Made by a program: the position numbers and the translations under genes. Source: Blastomyces gilchristii SLH14081 (lineage: Eukaryota > Ascomycota > Eurotiomycetes > Onygenales > Ajellomycetaceae). Taken from it: a DNA stretch of 64,000 nt. The notes beneath the pieces were generated by a model. That model made no database searches and was not told the origin of the DNA. It saw only the letters and a program-made list of their open reading frames with translations. Below are positions 10,900 to 23,530 of the stretch, in pieces (position 1 is the stretch's first letter; every line of letters begins with the position of its first letter). The stretch lies in contig NW_003101657.1 in assembly GCF_000003855.2 (NCBI RefSeq), forward strand, positions 342,083 through 406,082, read 5' to 3'.

Positions 10900-13800
10900 T
10901 ATTCACAGATAAGTCTCAGTGAGTATCTCAAAGAGAATTTTATCTATACTAACATATTTTAAGTTGTTATATATGAACTCTGTAAGTGATAATTAATACA
11001 CTCAGTTATTCTGATTATAATTGATAAAGTATTACAGATATTATTTTAATATACTTATCAGATATTCTATCTGATCATCTATCTGTTAATGAAAAGCTGT
11101 GCTTAGATCTTATAAGATCTTCAGTATAGTTATTAGATTAGATCAGAACTCTTCTGTGAAGATTAATTCTCTATCTGAGACAATGTTTATAGATAACTCA
11201 TACAACTGAACTACATTGTGAATAAAGATATAAGTTAAATTCTTTGACTTTAAGTTCTTGCAGATGAGTATAAAGTATATCATCTTAATAAAGTAATTCA
11301 CTATTATTAACACACTGTCAAAGTAAGTATTATATATGTTCTTGCTTTCAGAGAGACTTATAAGAGCATTCATTTCTAGCTGTTTTCAAGATTCTCATAA
11401 GATGAGTAGAGAAGTAAGTTCTTTATATAGTCTGAACTACACTATTCACAAATTCTGATAAATAGTATAAGAATTCACTATCTTCTTTATAAGTTCTTAT
11501 ATCTTCAGTCAGAAGTATTTTCTTATAAGCAACTCATGAGTTTTAGTATCTGTAAAATGATCTGTTAGAGAAGAGTCATGATATCTTTTAATAAGTTCTA
11601 TATATAGAAACTCATTTATAGATATATAAATTCAATTCTCTCTTTGTAAGAGATTATTTAAGTCTCTTCAATTCTTTATTTCTGCAGAGTTGATTTCTGC
11701 TATAAGCAGTTTCTGAATATACTGAGTATATTTATTCTTCAGTTATAGTTCAGACAATCTGAATAGAAGATCTTATGAAGACTTATACTCTGTTTTCTCT
11801 TATATCAGATCTTCTATAATGCTTCTCAAAACCTGCAAACTCTTCAGATTATAGATATTCTCTTCAAGAATTCTTGTGAAGATTCTCAGAGTATTGACTC
11901 TCAGTGTTATAGAGAGTAGTTACACAGACTTCTTCTCTCTCTTTTTCTTCTTCTCTTATAAGGAATTGAGAGACTCTTCAGTTAATCTCTTTATAACACT
12001 CAGTCTGAGTATTCTGTGAAGCTTTTCTATCTTCTCTAGTCTCTCTGTGTCTATCACTCTGACCTTCTTAACATAGTCTGATCTGTGAGAGAGTCTATTC
12101 ACTGAGTTCTTAGTTTTCTTGATATGTTCTATCTTGAATCAGAACTCACTCAGTCTCTGAGCTCAGTGAATCTGCTGCTGTGAGAGTTTCTTAGTTAAAG
12201 TAAACTATTATAAGCTGTTATAATCAGTTCTAACAGTAATTACTGTTATAAGGTTCTCAAAGTAGTGATATCAGTGATGAAAGAATTTCACTATTATAAG
12301 AAGCTTCTGATTATAAATATCATAGTTGATCTCTATAAGTTGCATCTTTCATGAGAAAAAGATCACTGAAACTCAGTTCTCATTTGACTGTAGTTATAAG
12401 ACTATTTCTGAAATTATAAAGAAGAAGACATCTGTCTTTAATCTGATTAAGAGTAAGAAATTAAAGTGAAACAGTATTACTGTGTCTGTAAATATCTGTT
12501 TTAATCTTATAAAGACTCTGTAAGCTTCTGAGATAAGAAAGTTCTTATAGTTCTTTCTTCTTAACAATCTTTCTATTCTCTATTTACAGAATGACTTCTT
12601 CTTATTTTCACTCTTCAGTATGTCTATAAGAATTAAGAAGATTCTTACAAATATAAAGATAAACTGTCTATAGAAATTCACAAAGCTCAGAAAGATCTGA
12701 ATCTCATGAATACTAGTTAGCTTCAGTTATAATAGAATAGTCTCAATCTGCAAAGATTTTATCTGAATATCATCTGCAGTAATTATATATTCTAGAAAAT
12801 TAATTTACTAGACACTGAAATTGCATTTTACAAGCTTAATATACAGTTCTATCTTATCTAAGATCTTTAACACACTTTACACATGCTCAGTATGTTCTTT
12901 CTTCTTTATAAAGTACATCATCACATTATTCAGATATATTATTATGAAGACATTCAGATATATATAAAGTGTTTTATTGATAAAAGACTGAAATACTATA
13001 AGAGTATTAGTCAGACTAAAAGATATCACTAGATATTTAAACAATCTCAGTGCAGTTCTAAAGACAGTTTTTTATTCATCTTCAGACTGTATTTACAGCT
13101 GTGTATATATATTGATTATATTCAGTTATGTGAATATGACAGCTTCTATAAGACAGTTGATCACATTCTTAATCAGAGACAGAAAATAGTGACTCTTTAT
13201 TATCTTGAAGTTCAGATCACAGTAGTTTATACATAATCTGAGATCTTTATTCTTCTTCTTTATAAATATTACAGAGGCTTTTACAGAGATCTGTGAAGAT
13301 TGAATAAAGTTATTCTTCAGATTCTTCTTCACATAGATCTGCAAGACCTCTGTCTCATAATGAGAGAGCTTATAGATTGATTCTCAGAAGAGTTTCTATT
13401 CTTCTATTAAATCTATTATCAGATTCTTCTCACAGTGAGAAGAAAGCTTAGCTGCCTTTGCTAAGCTGAATATCTCTGTGAGATCTCAGTATTTCTCTGA
13501 TATCTGAAGCTCAGTTTTCATGATTATAAGATTCTCAGACACTTACAAAGTCATTATATAGATGAGCTTGTCTTCTCTAATTAACTCTGCAGCATTAACT
13601 GATTCTATCTCTGTAAATGAGTCTATCAACACTGATCAGAAGTATAAACCTGACTTGTGAATAGCTATGTATAAATTATGTCTTTGAAGTTATACAAGTT
13701 TTAAGTATATATTATCTGTGATGTTTATAATAATCATAGTTTCTGCAAATCTTCTTCAGATTTCAGAGAGATCTTATAATTCAAAAATAACTCTTATAAG

Positions 13801-15150
13801 TCTCTCAGTTCTCAGATCTGAGTTCTCATACTCTGCTTATTATAAGAACAGGTTCTCAGTCTTCATCTTTCAGCTCATTTACTCTGTGAGCTTTAGAGAC
13901 ATTATAGTGACCTGAAATTCTGAGTTTATTAATACTTCTTATACTTATGAGATAGCAGTACTACAGTGCAGTCTCTCTTTATAAGCAAGTATTTTCATTG
14001 AGAGAGCAACAGATTCAGATATCAGCTTCAAGACTCTTAAGAAGACTGTTACTGACTCTGTCTGTAACTTCTCAAATTTCTATTTTAATTTATCTGAACA
14101 GTTTGTGTGAAGATGTTCTAATTTAGAATAGATAAAATAAAGTCTCTTTTTCTTAATCTCTCTATTATATACTCTGTTTATGAAAGCTTATAAGACTCTC
14201 TCTCTCTACTCAGCAGTCAGATATGAATCTCTCTGTATCTTATTATCTTTTTCTGACAAATCTATTCTCTGTTATTCTAGCTCTTACAGAGCTGATCAGT
14301 AATCTGCTCTCTGTAAATCTGTGACTCTCACAGTGATCTATAAGTGATGAATGAGAGTCATCAGTTTCTTCAGAGTTAAGAACTTAGAGTCTTACTCAAT
14401 GAGCTTATTCTGTATATTTTTATTCAGTCTCTTTATAAATATTATTATTCAGGTCTTGTTTCAGAGCTCTGTTTTCACAGATCTTAATTCATATCATAAT
14501 TCTATGAAGTGTTATGAGTAGTCTTCATCAGATTTCTCACCTCTTTTTCTAATATTAATAATTACAGCTCAGGTGTTCTCTGTCTGACTTATGAAGTTTC
14601 TCAACTTATTCTCTAGATAGGTCTTGAGAATGAATTAGTAAGATCTCTTATAATCATTTTCTAGATAATTCAGCCAGTTCTTAACTTCAGTGTAATAGAG
14701 ATCTGTTATTACATAGATGACAGCTTCTTCATCTTTCATATCACACAGCTGAGCTTGTAAGTCAATTTTAAATACAAACTTATAAAAGCTTTTATAGATT
14801 GTAATTTAATAAGTGACCTTAAGTGATCACAGCTTAAGAAAGTTTCTTTTCAGTTTGTGAGTATCTCTGAAGATTATATCTAGAGACTCAGTTTGAGAGT
14901 GTTTGCAGACAGTAAGTATTTCTTATAGAAAAATAGCTTAGTTCTGCAGAAAATACTCAAGAATGTTCTTCACTGAGATTGATTTATTTATGAGTTCAGA
15001 GAGTTTCTCTGTCACAGATGTAGAGAATGATGTTCTGTGAGTGATTAATAAGTTCTCTGAGACTTCTTTCACAGAGATTATTCATGATTTGAGTAACTGC
15101 TTCTGAGTGTCTGTAGTAGAGTTCACAGAGATTGAAGTATATAAGTTTCT
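10900..15150 (-). pseudogene. Gag-Pol relic of gypsy element 1
   Basis: Recognisable Pol pieces remain on the minus strand. Reverse transcriptase is at 13344-13126 (SVIFIKKKNKDLRLCINYCD, the FVKKKDGSLRLCIDYR-type motif, then a LISLIKN-like segment). The YLDD-box region is mutated to IIIYLNNVMMYF near 12960-12900. The integrase core is at 11373-11143 (LIIVNYFIKMIYF and SINIVSDRELIF, matching the VVVDRFTKMAHF and IVSDRGPVFT motifs). Gag should occupy about 13.9-15.1 kb but is unreadable. Stops are frequent and the frame breaks repeatedly. Confidence 0.85.
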
Positions 15151-15197
15151 AGTTCTTTCAGTTATAACAGGTGATTGCTGACTGACTGAGCTTGAAA

Positions 15198-15455
15198 TGT
15201 AAGAATAAGTGCTTACAGGTGATTATTCAGGTGTTTGCAGCTTGATGTGATATGTACTATTAACTACTAGAAGTATTCACAGTAGAAAGATAAAATGTAG
15301 AGATTAAATGTATAATAGCATTTAAGCTGAGTTATGAATAGTATTCGCGAACTCCAGTCTATATAGTTGTGTGTAGTCAAGGGCCGCTAGCTCTATTGAT
15401 TACATGAGAGATAGGAATAGAGGTAAAGAATCCGCGAGGAGCGGGATTTCTTACA
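15198..15455 (-). repeat. 5' LTR of gypsy element 1
   Basis: 258 bp. Its right (outer) edge keeps CpG and GG/CC bases (GTATTCGCGAACTCC, GAATCCGCGAGGAGCGGG) that are lost in the other LTR. Its left (inner) edge is mutated. The duplicated target GAGCT follows directly. Confidence 0.93.
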
Positions 15456-15553
15456 GAGCTGTATAAATTAATATCTGAATTATTTTAATATCTTTTATAG
15501 ACTGCTAACTACTCATTCTCAGATTCAGTGATTATAATAGAATTGACTGTAAT

Positions 15554-15590
15554 AGATTTATTAAATTCAATAATTGAATTTAATAAATCT
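15554..15590. repeat. Perfect 37-bp palindrome (18-bp arms, 1-base centre)
   Basis: AGATTTATTAAATTCAAT, one A, then its exact reverse complement. It lies about 240 bp past the end of the Helitron helicase on the downstream side. Helitrons end with a 16-20-bp hairpin near the 3' terminus, so this is a candidate terminal hairpin, though no clear CTRR end follows. Confidence 0.8.
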
Positions 15591-15789
15591 GCAAGCAGAA
15601 CAGATAGAGAGAATGATAGAATAGAAAATGAAGAACTTATAGTAATAAAGAATAAGTAAATAAGCAGATTAAATATAAACTGTGAAAAAGATGAAATAAA
15701 GAGTGAATAAAGCTATATAGAATATAGATTAACAGAGATCTATAAAAAGAAAAGAGATATAACTTAGTTATCTGTTAACTTTGATATCT

Positions 15790-18700
15790 TATATAATTAA
15801 TCTCATATATCTGTATACTTCTGCTTACTTCATCATCAGGCTGATGAAATCTGAAATAATCAAAGAGTTATTTAAACAGAAGATCTTGATATATTTTAAT
15901 CTATAAAACTGTAATATATATGAGATTAGTCTGAAATTTAATCTTGAAAATATCAAGAACAGTCTGATCAAGTGATAATTCTTGAAATTTATAAACAGTA
16001 ATAGTATATATAACTGTAATAGAGAACTGCATGTAGCTGCAGACTTAGTTAATATGAGAAAAGTCATAGCAGCTATGAAAGATAGACACAAGTTTAAGAC
16101 TCTCTTATTTCAAATAAGTAGAACTGTTATATTTATCAAAATTAATTAGCAGTGTAAATAAAGAATCTTGATGAGAATTCTTCATATCTGAACTTTATAC
16201 AATGTTATGAAGAGTCTCAAGAGCACTGTTAATAAGATCACAGTCTGTTTAAATATTCTGTAGAAGTATGATTCAGTAGCTGATAAAGAGAGAAAGATTC
16301 TGATGAAGATTATCAGTCTTATCAGAATCTAACTGAGAAGTGTCTATATTAATATTTATGATCTGAATATTAATAACAGATTGTTTACAGCTTTGAATAG
16401 TATTATTATTATAGATATGAATATGATACTTCTTTGTATAAATGTAAATTGTATTTTCAAAGACTGAGACTTTATAAGGAATAAGAGTCTGTACATATTA
16501 TTATTATTATTATTCTTCAATTATAGATGTATGCAGTCAGAGACTATGACATCTACCTGAGAACTTTTAGTTCTCAGGGTTTTTCCTATGTCTGTAAAGT
16601 TAACTATTATACATTCATCAATTTCAGATATGGAAAATCAGAAAATTCCAGCTCAGAATATAAAAACTGTTTACAAATTACAGTGTTTTAACATCTTTTG
16701 ATACTTTGAAACCATTTGACAATATCATGACAAAGGAAAAGAGAAAAAGAACACAGTCTCAAAGATAGACACATTAAATAGATAGGTAGAAAGAAATTGA
16801 AAGAAAAAGATAAAGAAAAAGATAAAGTAAAGAGAGACTATAACAAAACAAATTATTAAAAGAGATTAGAGTCTGTACATACTTTGAAAGAAACTCTCAA
16901 TCATTCAGAGTTAACTGATCAAGATAAAGATTTTTCAAGATCTCACAGAATTGATAGCTGATGACATCTTTATTCACTTATTATTAAATCACAGTAAGTT
17001 GAATGATTTTACTAAAAATCAAGTAGATTTAATGACTCTGAATATCTTCTTTATAATCAATACATCTGTTGTAATAAAGTGAAGTTTGAAAAATAGATGA
17101 GAGCTGATAGAAATCTTCACTAAGAATGACACTGAGATTATTAAAATGAGTATTCTTATAAGAAAATATATAATAACAGATCTGATTAATTTATAAAAGT
17201 TGTTATAAATCAATCATTGACTTTTCATCAATTAACAGATAGTGAACATTCTTAAAAAGAGCCTATAAAGATTGAAGATTTTGAGAATTAAGTGATTTAT
17301 ATAACATGTTCTTGTGTATGAGAAGCTGAAATAATGTATACAAGGTTTGAGTGTTAATGAAGTAAGCAGCTACATCAGTTAATGTGACTTAAATAATTGA
17401 GATTGAGAGATTTTAAGCCTCTGCAAGATTTTGAAGAGTTGTAGATAAAATTATAATCAGATAAGTTTTATCAGTGTTATCTTCATTATCTAAATTAATT
17501 AGTAAAGAATCTGAGAATCTACTATTAAGAATCTCAGTATAATGATAGAGAATAGTATTATAAAGAAGATATTGATCAGAGTCTAGAGTCTTAAGTAAGT
17601 TATATTTATAAAGAGTAGTATCTGCAGAGAAGTTGATCTTTATATTATTTCAAAATTCTATATCAAGATTAATATAAGTGTCAATATGAGAGCTTTAATT
17701 ATAGTTGAAATCTAAGAACTGATGATCAAGCTGTTCATAGTTTTAAATGTCAATGAGATCATCATTATCATGCTGTGAGTTTTGACAGATAAGTAATACT
17801 TAAGAGAGATCAAGCTTCTCTTCATTATTCTGATTATTTTTAAACTCAGGTTCTGATTCTAGCATGTCTTCATCATAGGCATCAACTGAGTGATTATAAG
17901 AAAGACAGTAATAATTAAAGATCTCTGTAAAAGAGAATCAAGAAGTGAGAAGATCAACAATCTTAAGATCTTCAATTTAATAAAAAGAGTGATGAAGAAG
18001 AAGTTTAACATGAGTATAGTTCTCTGAATCAGTTTCAAACTGATAAACAGAAAAGTAGATTAATACTCAGAGTTTTATATGAGAACATCTCTTAATTTAA
18101 TAACTGTGAGAAAAGATTTGAAGAAATTCAAGAAATAAAAGATCTTCAAATTCAGTTAACTACTGCTTATATTTTTTCAAAAAGAATGAATTATGTTATA
18201 ATTCATCAGATTCAAGAATATAGCTATAATAATATTGAGATTTAAGCTAACAATTAACTGCAATTGACTTGCAAGAACTCATTTATAAAGAAAGATTTAA
18301 AAGAAGATGATAAATCTTCTGAGCAGATCAATCACACTCATCAATGAGCTGATTTATAAGTTTAACAACTGTAGAGAGCAGTGAATAACTTGAACTGATT
18401 CTTGAAATCACTTATTGAACAATCTAATGATAGAATTCTGTGTCTGTTTCAGTCTTGACAATGTACTTAGACAGATAATCAAGAACAGTATAGCTGTCAG
18501 TGTAGAAGACAATGTCAGTATTTACTAGTCAGTTAACTGTAATCAATCTGTTATAGTTATTGAGAATTGAGTTATTATAACAGAGATGCAGCTGATAATA
18601 TTTACTACTCAAAGATTTAAGAATAGCACAGTCAGTTCAGTATTTATATAAGAAGTGAAATTAGCAATGTAGATTATCAGTGACTCAGTGTTTATAAATA

Positions 18701-19100
18701 TAGTACTTTTCACTACAGTGATGATATTGAATATAATTAAGAACTATAGATAAATGTTCAATGATATTTATCTGATCAGAATAGCTGAGAGAAAGAAGTG
18801 ACTGTGCATCTTCAGACTAAGTATGATTAAGCTCAGAATTCTCAGCTGTAATAATAAGACTTCAGTAGTCAGCAAAGACTTGATAAGAGTTTTCATTTAT
18901 ATTAAATTCAGAATTCAGTGCATTCTTACATTAAAATACACTATGTAAGTACACTGATCTGCAGTCTTATCACTTGTAATAAGTTCAGTAATCTAGAATT
19001 TTGAATTTTAAGTCTAGAATCTTTTTCTTGAAGATTACAAGTCATAGATAAAAGTAATGTGTAACTATAGTAAGATAGTTATAAATACTATCTCTTACAA
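15790..19100 (-). pseudogene. Helitron Rep-helicase relic
   Basis: Motifs in minus-strand order: a Rep HUH-site region near 18995-18920 with YYK..DCRSVYLHSVF where functional copies have an SxHxHG pattern (first His now Tyr); linker pieces LNNYNRLITVN, LDYLSKYIVKTE (about 18495-18435) and SAQKIYHLLLNLSL (about 18320-18270); helicase motif LSEDFYQLSSIF (17124-17098, the GDFGQLPP box); then FCEILKNLYLDQLTLND. After the retroposon come ITVYKFQELSLDQTVLDI and the motif VI region LIYITVL (about 16060-15880), matching AITVHKSQGLTLD and YVAVSR. Removing the retroposon and one copy of its target duplication keeps the frame. Stops abound. Confidence 0.8.
16498..16867 (-). mobile_element. 370-bp short retroposon (SINE-like) inserted in the Helitron helicase
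   Basis: Perfect 14-bp target duplications AGAGTCTGTACATA flank it (16484-16497 and 16868-16881). On the minus strand it ends in an (AAT)n tail preceded by CTATAATTGAAG, nearly the same 3' end as the two tRNA-headed SINEs elsewhere in the window (GTATAATGAAAG before AAT repeats). Its body is different: a T/C-rich 5' part and a strong hairpin (CCTGAGAAC TTTTA GTTCTCAGG, 16558-16580) with no tRNA boxes seen. Target duplication plus tail indicate insertion by LINE-type target-primed reverse transcription. It keeps CC/GG bases that the surrounding DNA has lost. Confidence 0.75.
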
Positions 19101-21345
19101 ACTTCAACCTCTCAAGATTGATACTGTGTTTTTAAATAACATAGTTAGAGAAGTAATGTATCAGATCATCTCAGTGATGATCTGTGACTGAGAGAGTAAG
19201 AAATAGATGCAGAGATCTGATATTTTAAACATAGACTTATAGCTGATAATATTTTATATCTTAAAAAGAACAGGTTTCATGAAGACTCTCTGCAAATCAT
19301 GTAAGTGAATTCAAAATTGTAATAGATTATAAAGTGTCAGTAGTAAAAGCAGTCTGTAGCTTCTCTAGAGTGAGATTCTTAATAAGAGAATCAGTTTAAT
19401 TGTAGAAAAAGCAGCTCTGATTATTAATCTATCTATGAAATAGAGAATTGAAAAGAATATATTGAAAATGACTATAGTAAGCAAAGTGACTGTCATGATA
19501 TTTAAGAAGAAACTGTGTATAATCTGTAAGACTAATTATTCCTTGTCTAGAGAGAATGAATTCAGCTTTATCTTATAAGAAAAGTGTTGAAAAGACTTAA
19601 GAAAAGAGTGAGTAAGTATTATTAAACTCACTAAGTAATATATTATAGACTAAAGACAGAGTGAGATAATCAATCTATTCTCACTGTGATATTTCAAGTT
19701 TATGATAGAGTTACTTAACTTCAGACTGTGAGATTAAAAGATCTGAAACATCAGAGTATTCAGATAAGATATTCAAGTTATTAAGATTTAAATAATTTTT
19801 ATTCTCAATAACTGTTAATTCTTGCTTATTAAGCTTGTGAAAAGAAATCTGATCAGAGATATCTTTATTTTTAAATAACTGATTCTAAATCTCTTTATCA
19901 ATCACAATGTTCTGATAACTGAGATGATTTTTATAAAGATAGATTAATCATTGAGTAACAGCTTCTTTATAAATTATGAAATCTCAGTGAAACTGATATT
20001 ATAAGTGAGAATCTGCATTTGAATTTGAAGACTTCAATATAATAACATTAAGATTCTTAGAAAGAAGTGAGAGAGTGTTATAAACACAGTCAGTGTCTCT
20101 AAGAAAGTTAATAATATAATCTTTATACTTATACTGATATTCTCTGACTTAACAGATCTTAATGAAGATATGTATATATAAAATTAACATCTCTTCAATC
20201 TAACTGAGAACAGAGAGATCTGAATTAAGATTATCAGAATCAAGATTATTCTCTTAAGAGAATAAAAACAGCTTATCAGACAGCTGTCTCAAATTAACAG
20301 CATGATAATAAGTATAAATATTATTTTAAAGATTTATTCTGAATTAGTAAATTTAATAATAACTATAGATCTTTATCTATAAATCTTTAAATATATAGTG
20401 AAATTTTTGTATACACTGTTAATTATCAGAATTAACAGCTGAATCTGTAAGATAAGTAGAACTCTGAGAGTTTATTAAAGAGTCTGAGATAATTATAGTC
20501 TATAACTGATTATATTTCTGAAGAATTGTGAGAGCTTCTATATTTAATATATTAATTAAGCTTTCAGATTATATAGAGTGCTGAGATATTAAAAGACTGC
20601 TAACTCTTTTATTAGATTAATTAATGAATGAATCTGCAGAGCTCTGAGAAATATAACTTTAAAAAGTTAAAAGTAAGAAAAATAATGTAAAAGATATCTG
20701 CAGTGAAAGCATATCTGTAAAAATAAAATTAGATTAACTTAAAAATGAGTTGAATAATAATATAGATAATTGATGAAAGACTGAAGAGAGATCTGCAGAA
20801 TTGAGAGATAAATTAATTATCAAAGATAGCAGCTGCAGTCATTTTCTCAATTAAGTTAAGAATAAAGTTAATAAGAAATATTCTCTATAATATCTGATAA
20901 TATAGTAAGCTCTTTGAATAGCAGTTTTCTTTTTACAGACTGCTGTTAATAAAGATATATCAGAACTATAAATCTCACAGTGATAAAACTTAATCTTAGA
21001 TAATATATCTATTTTAATAGACTATTCATAGACTTAAAAGACTGCTGTTAATTATATAAAGTATTAATATGTCTGAGATGACAGAGAGAGTTCAGACTCA
21101 TTTATTATAGAATTTATAACTGTAGAAGAATCTGATTTCACTGTATATATTCATTTACAGTTCTACACAGTGTAAAGAGATAATCAGTGATAGAAAAAAT
21201 ATAATGAGAGAAGATTACAATATCTGAGTTCTCTGAGTGCAGTATTAAAGGCAGACAGCTGTAGAAGTAGTAGAATGCTGTAAAGAAATGAATTAGTCAA
21301 GAGACTGATTTTATAAGCAGTGAATGCAGGCTTTTAACATGTTAT

Positions 21346-21529
21346 TCATTCTTGAGAATCTATGAGAGATGATTGATCAGATGTGTTATCTATTCAAGAA
21401 TCTGTATAGAGTAGATAGTTGATAAGATGTATGATCTATTATTCAAGAATCTATACAGAGTAGGTAGTTGATGAGATGTGTGATCTATTATTCAAGAATC
21501 TGTACAGAGTAGATGATTGATGAGATGAA
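21346..21529 (+). repeat. 49-bp tandem repeat, about four units, at the AT-block boundary
   Basis: The unit containing ATTCAAGAATCTGTACAGAG recurs exactly 49 bases apart (starts near 21392, 21441 and 21490) with a more diverged first unit. Normal-GC DNA begins immediately after (GAACGCGTTGTGGGCG at 21533), so the repeat marks the edge of the AT-rich block and perhaps the Helitron's 5' side. Confidence 0.85.
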
Positions 21530-23140
21530 AGATGAACGCGTTGTGGGCGTGCAGAGATCCATGGATATAGTGCAATGTCACAGGATTGCACTTCACTTAA
21601 TTCTACACCAATCAGTGAGCTGTATTCGCGCCAAGAACCTCAAAAAGAAAATTCTCCACTTTTAATGACCAGGGTTTTCATCATATATTTGCTTCGCTTC
21701 GCTCCGCAAATAAATATGCAATTTCGTGCTGGATGTGTTTGAAACTGAGCTCTCATAAATATCCCTGTAACATCAACTTTTGTCCGGGAAACCTGAAAAT
21801 AAGAATAGCTCTGCTGCAGCTACGTGTCGTGTCTCCAAATAATCTTCCGTTAACTTATGCGATGCAATTGAAGAGAATTATCAACAAAGCCACGTGACAT
21901 CACTAGTTTCCCCCTTTTTTTTTTTTTTTTTTTTGACTCGACATCATAAATTTATATAGACGAAATGTGAGCTATACACATTTTCAGCAGGAGGATCTTA
22001 CCCATGCATGCTGTAGGTAGTGATATGCAATCAATTTGCTATATTTCTCTACCCAGCGTGCGATCTTTGAATAACTGCGTTCTAGTCACCGATTGCAATC
22101 GGGCAAATTGAACGTGAGACCTCAAGAATCCTGATGTGAGGCTGGCTGACTGAAATGTATGCAAGACCAACCGGTACGCTGCAAAAGCCATGATTCATTC
22201 GGAGGAGTCTTGCTGGACGCGATGTTGTGGCCCTTTTTGGACAAATTGTGACATGCCTGCAAGTCGCCGTTCTGACGCATTCTAGAAGTAATTTTCCAGC
22301 CCATGGCGCCTTTTCGAGAAGCTGGGAAAGCCGATTTAGGAAGAAGAGTGAGTCCCATATTCTTGTTCTGTTTCACATATTCTTGGTCAGCTCTTGATCA
22401 GCTCCTCATGGTTGTCATCTATTCATCTTTGAATAGTGCAAACTGCCAGATGATATCTGTTTTCTTGCTTAACTTACCTTGTTGTGTCCAACAAAGAAAT
22501 CCCATTGTTTGACAGGCTACTTTCCAGAAGTAGCTGACACTTCCACTTAAGACATTGTTCAAGTATTAAAAATGTTTCACTAATTTGCACCCTTCAGAAA
22601 ATACACTGATACCAGCAGAGGAAATTTTATAAATCCCTGTTCCGCTGAATACCCCCAGTCTTGGGAAAGGGGTGTATGGGTATGTCCTGTGGTTATTCTT
22701 AGAACTGTTTCGTACAACTGGCTTATGCCACGTGGACCGCGAGAGTCTTGTCCACATGGATCTCTGATATGTTCTCAGACTCAGGAAGCAGGAAAAAAAG
22801 TCACCACGATTGGATGACTAGGTGCATTGTAGGGCTGGCTGCCTGTCCCCTATTTGAAGCGTCTCGGCGCGTACAACGTCCACAAGGGTCATCGGAGTTT
22901 CTCAAGTGAAACGAGTAGGTGGTACTATGAACTTCAGTGTTCACGTTAAGTCTATTTGTTTAGCACTGGGTTTTACCTATTAGAGTGGTAGGGTACCTAC
23001 CTTGAACTGACTAACTTAAGTGGACCTAAGTTCCCACTTTGCAGGGAGCATCGCACAGGTGCTGGACTTACCTGTCCTATGCTAATTCCCTTTTCTTCCT
23101 CCGTGGGTATCACCATTCAAATTCTTCCGGAGTCGCACTT

Positions 23141-23155
23141 GTACATGTACATGTA
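23141..23155. repeat. Palindromic GTACAT repeat
   Basis: Second of three intergenic occurrences of the GTACATGTACATGTA pattern in this window. Confidence 0.7.
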
Positions 23156-23333
23156 AGTGTACATGACAGAGTACAGGAACTCAAATTTCGGATCCAGGCT
23201 CAAGAACTTATATCCTTCTAACTTTACGCTCTGATCAACTTATTGGAAGTGCAAAGACGCCCATTGTTCCATATGCTTGTTGACATACGCCTTTTAAATG
23301 CAATATTGCAAATTCAATTGAACGTAGATACAG

Positions 23334-23372
<39 letters not shown>
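23334..23372 (+). repeat. Homopolymer run of 39 A
   Basis: A long A run about 160 bp past the lysozyme stop. It generates a spurious Lys-rich frame on one strand and a Phe-rich frame on the other. Confidence 0.85.
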
Positions 23373-23374
<2 letters not shown>

Positions 23375-23530
23375 CGTCGGGAAATGGAAGGCAAGATACC
23401 AAAACAAAAACGAAAGAATAGAACATAACAAAATCACTTGAAGACATGAAAGATGATGCAAAAAGAAGAAGGGGAAAAAAATAAAAAAATAAAGAGATGG
23501 GAGCGATTCTGCTGTCTTTTCACGTGGTGT

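Larger units (their letters stand above)
8207..15455 (-). mobile_element. Ty3/gypsy LTR retrotransposon 1, complete but heavily mutated
   Basis: Two 258-bp direct repeats (8207-8464 and 15198-15455) begin TGTAAGAA and end TTCTTACA. They are bounded by a perfect 5-bp target duplication GAGCT (8202-8206 and 15456-15460). The order on the minus strand is 5' LTR, gag, reverse transcriptase, integrase, 3' LTR, which is the gypsy order. A polypurine tract complementary to CTTCTCTCTCTCTAAG (8466-8481) abuts the 3' LTR. The internal region is extremely AT-rich with many stops, so no protein can be made. It inserted into Helitron-derived DNA. Confidence 0.93.
15461..21340 (-). mobile_element. Helitron (rolling-circle transposon), decayed and interrupted
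   Basis: Stop-riddled minus-strand translation shows the Helitron order from high to low coordinates: a Rep region with a degenerate HUH-type site, the linker typical of fungal Helitrons, then a PIF1-type helicase whose C-terminal motifs end near 15830. Two later insertions split it: a 370-bp retroposon in the helicase (16498-16867), and gypsy element 1 beyond its 3' part at 15456. The true 5' and 3' ends are not certain. The 5' boundary probably lies near the tandem repeat at 21346-21529, and sequence left of 8202 may be the other half of the same element. Nothing here is translatable now. Confidence 0.8.
21530..23530. other. Intergenic DNA between the AT block and the lysozyme gene
   Basis: Normal composition, a 20-T run (21915-21934), a GTACAT repeat (23141-23155) and no gene I can support. 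Open frames of 60-85 codons lack motifs. Confidence 0.5.

Noticed and set aside
23243..23447. Lys-rich and Phe-rich frames
   Set aside because: Produced by the 39-A homopolymer.
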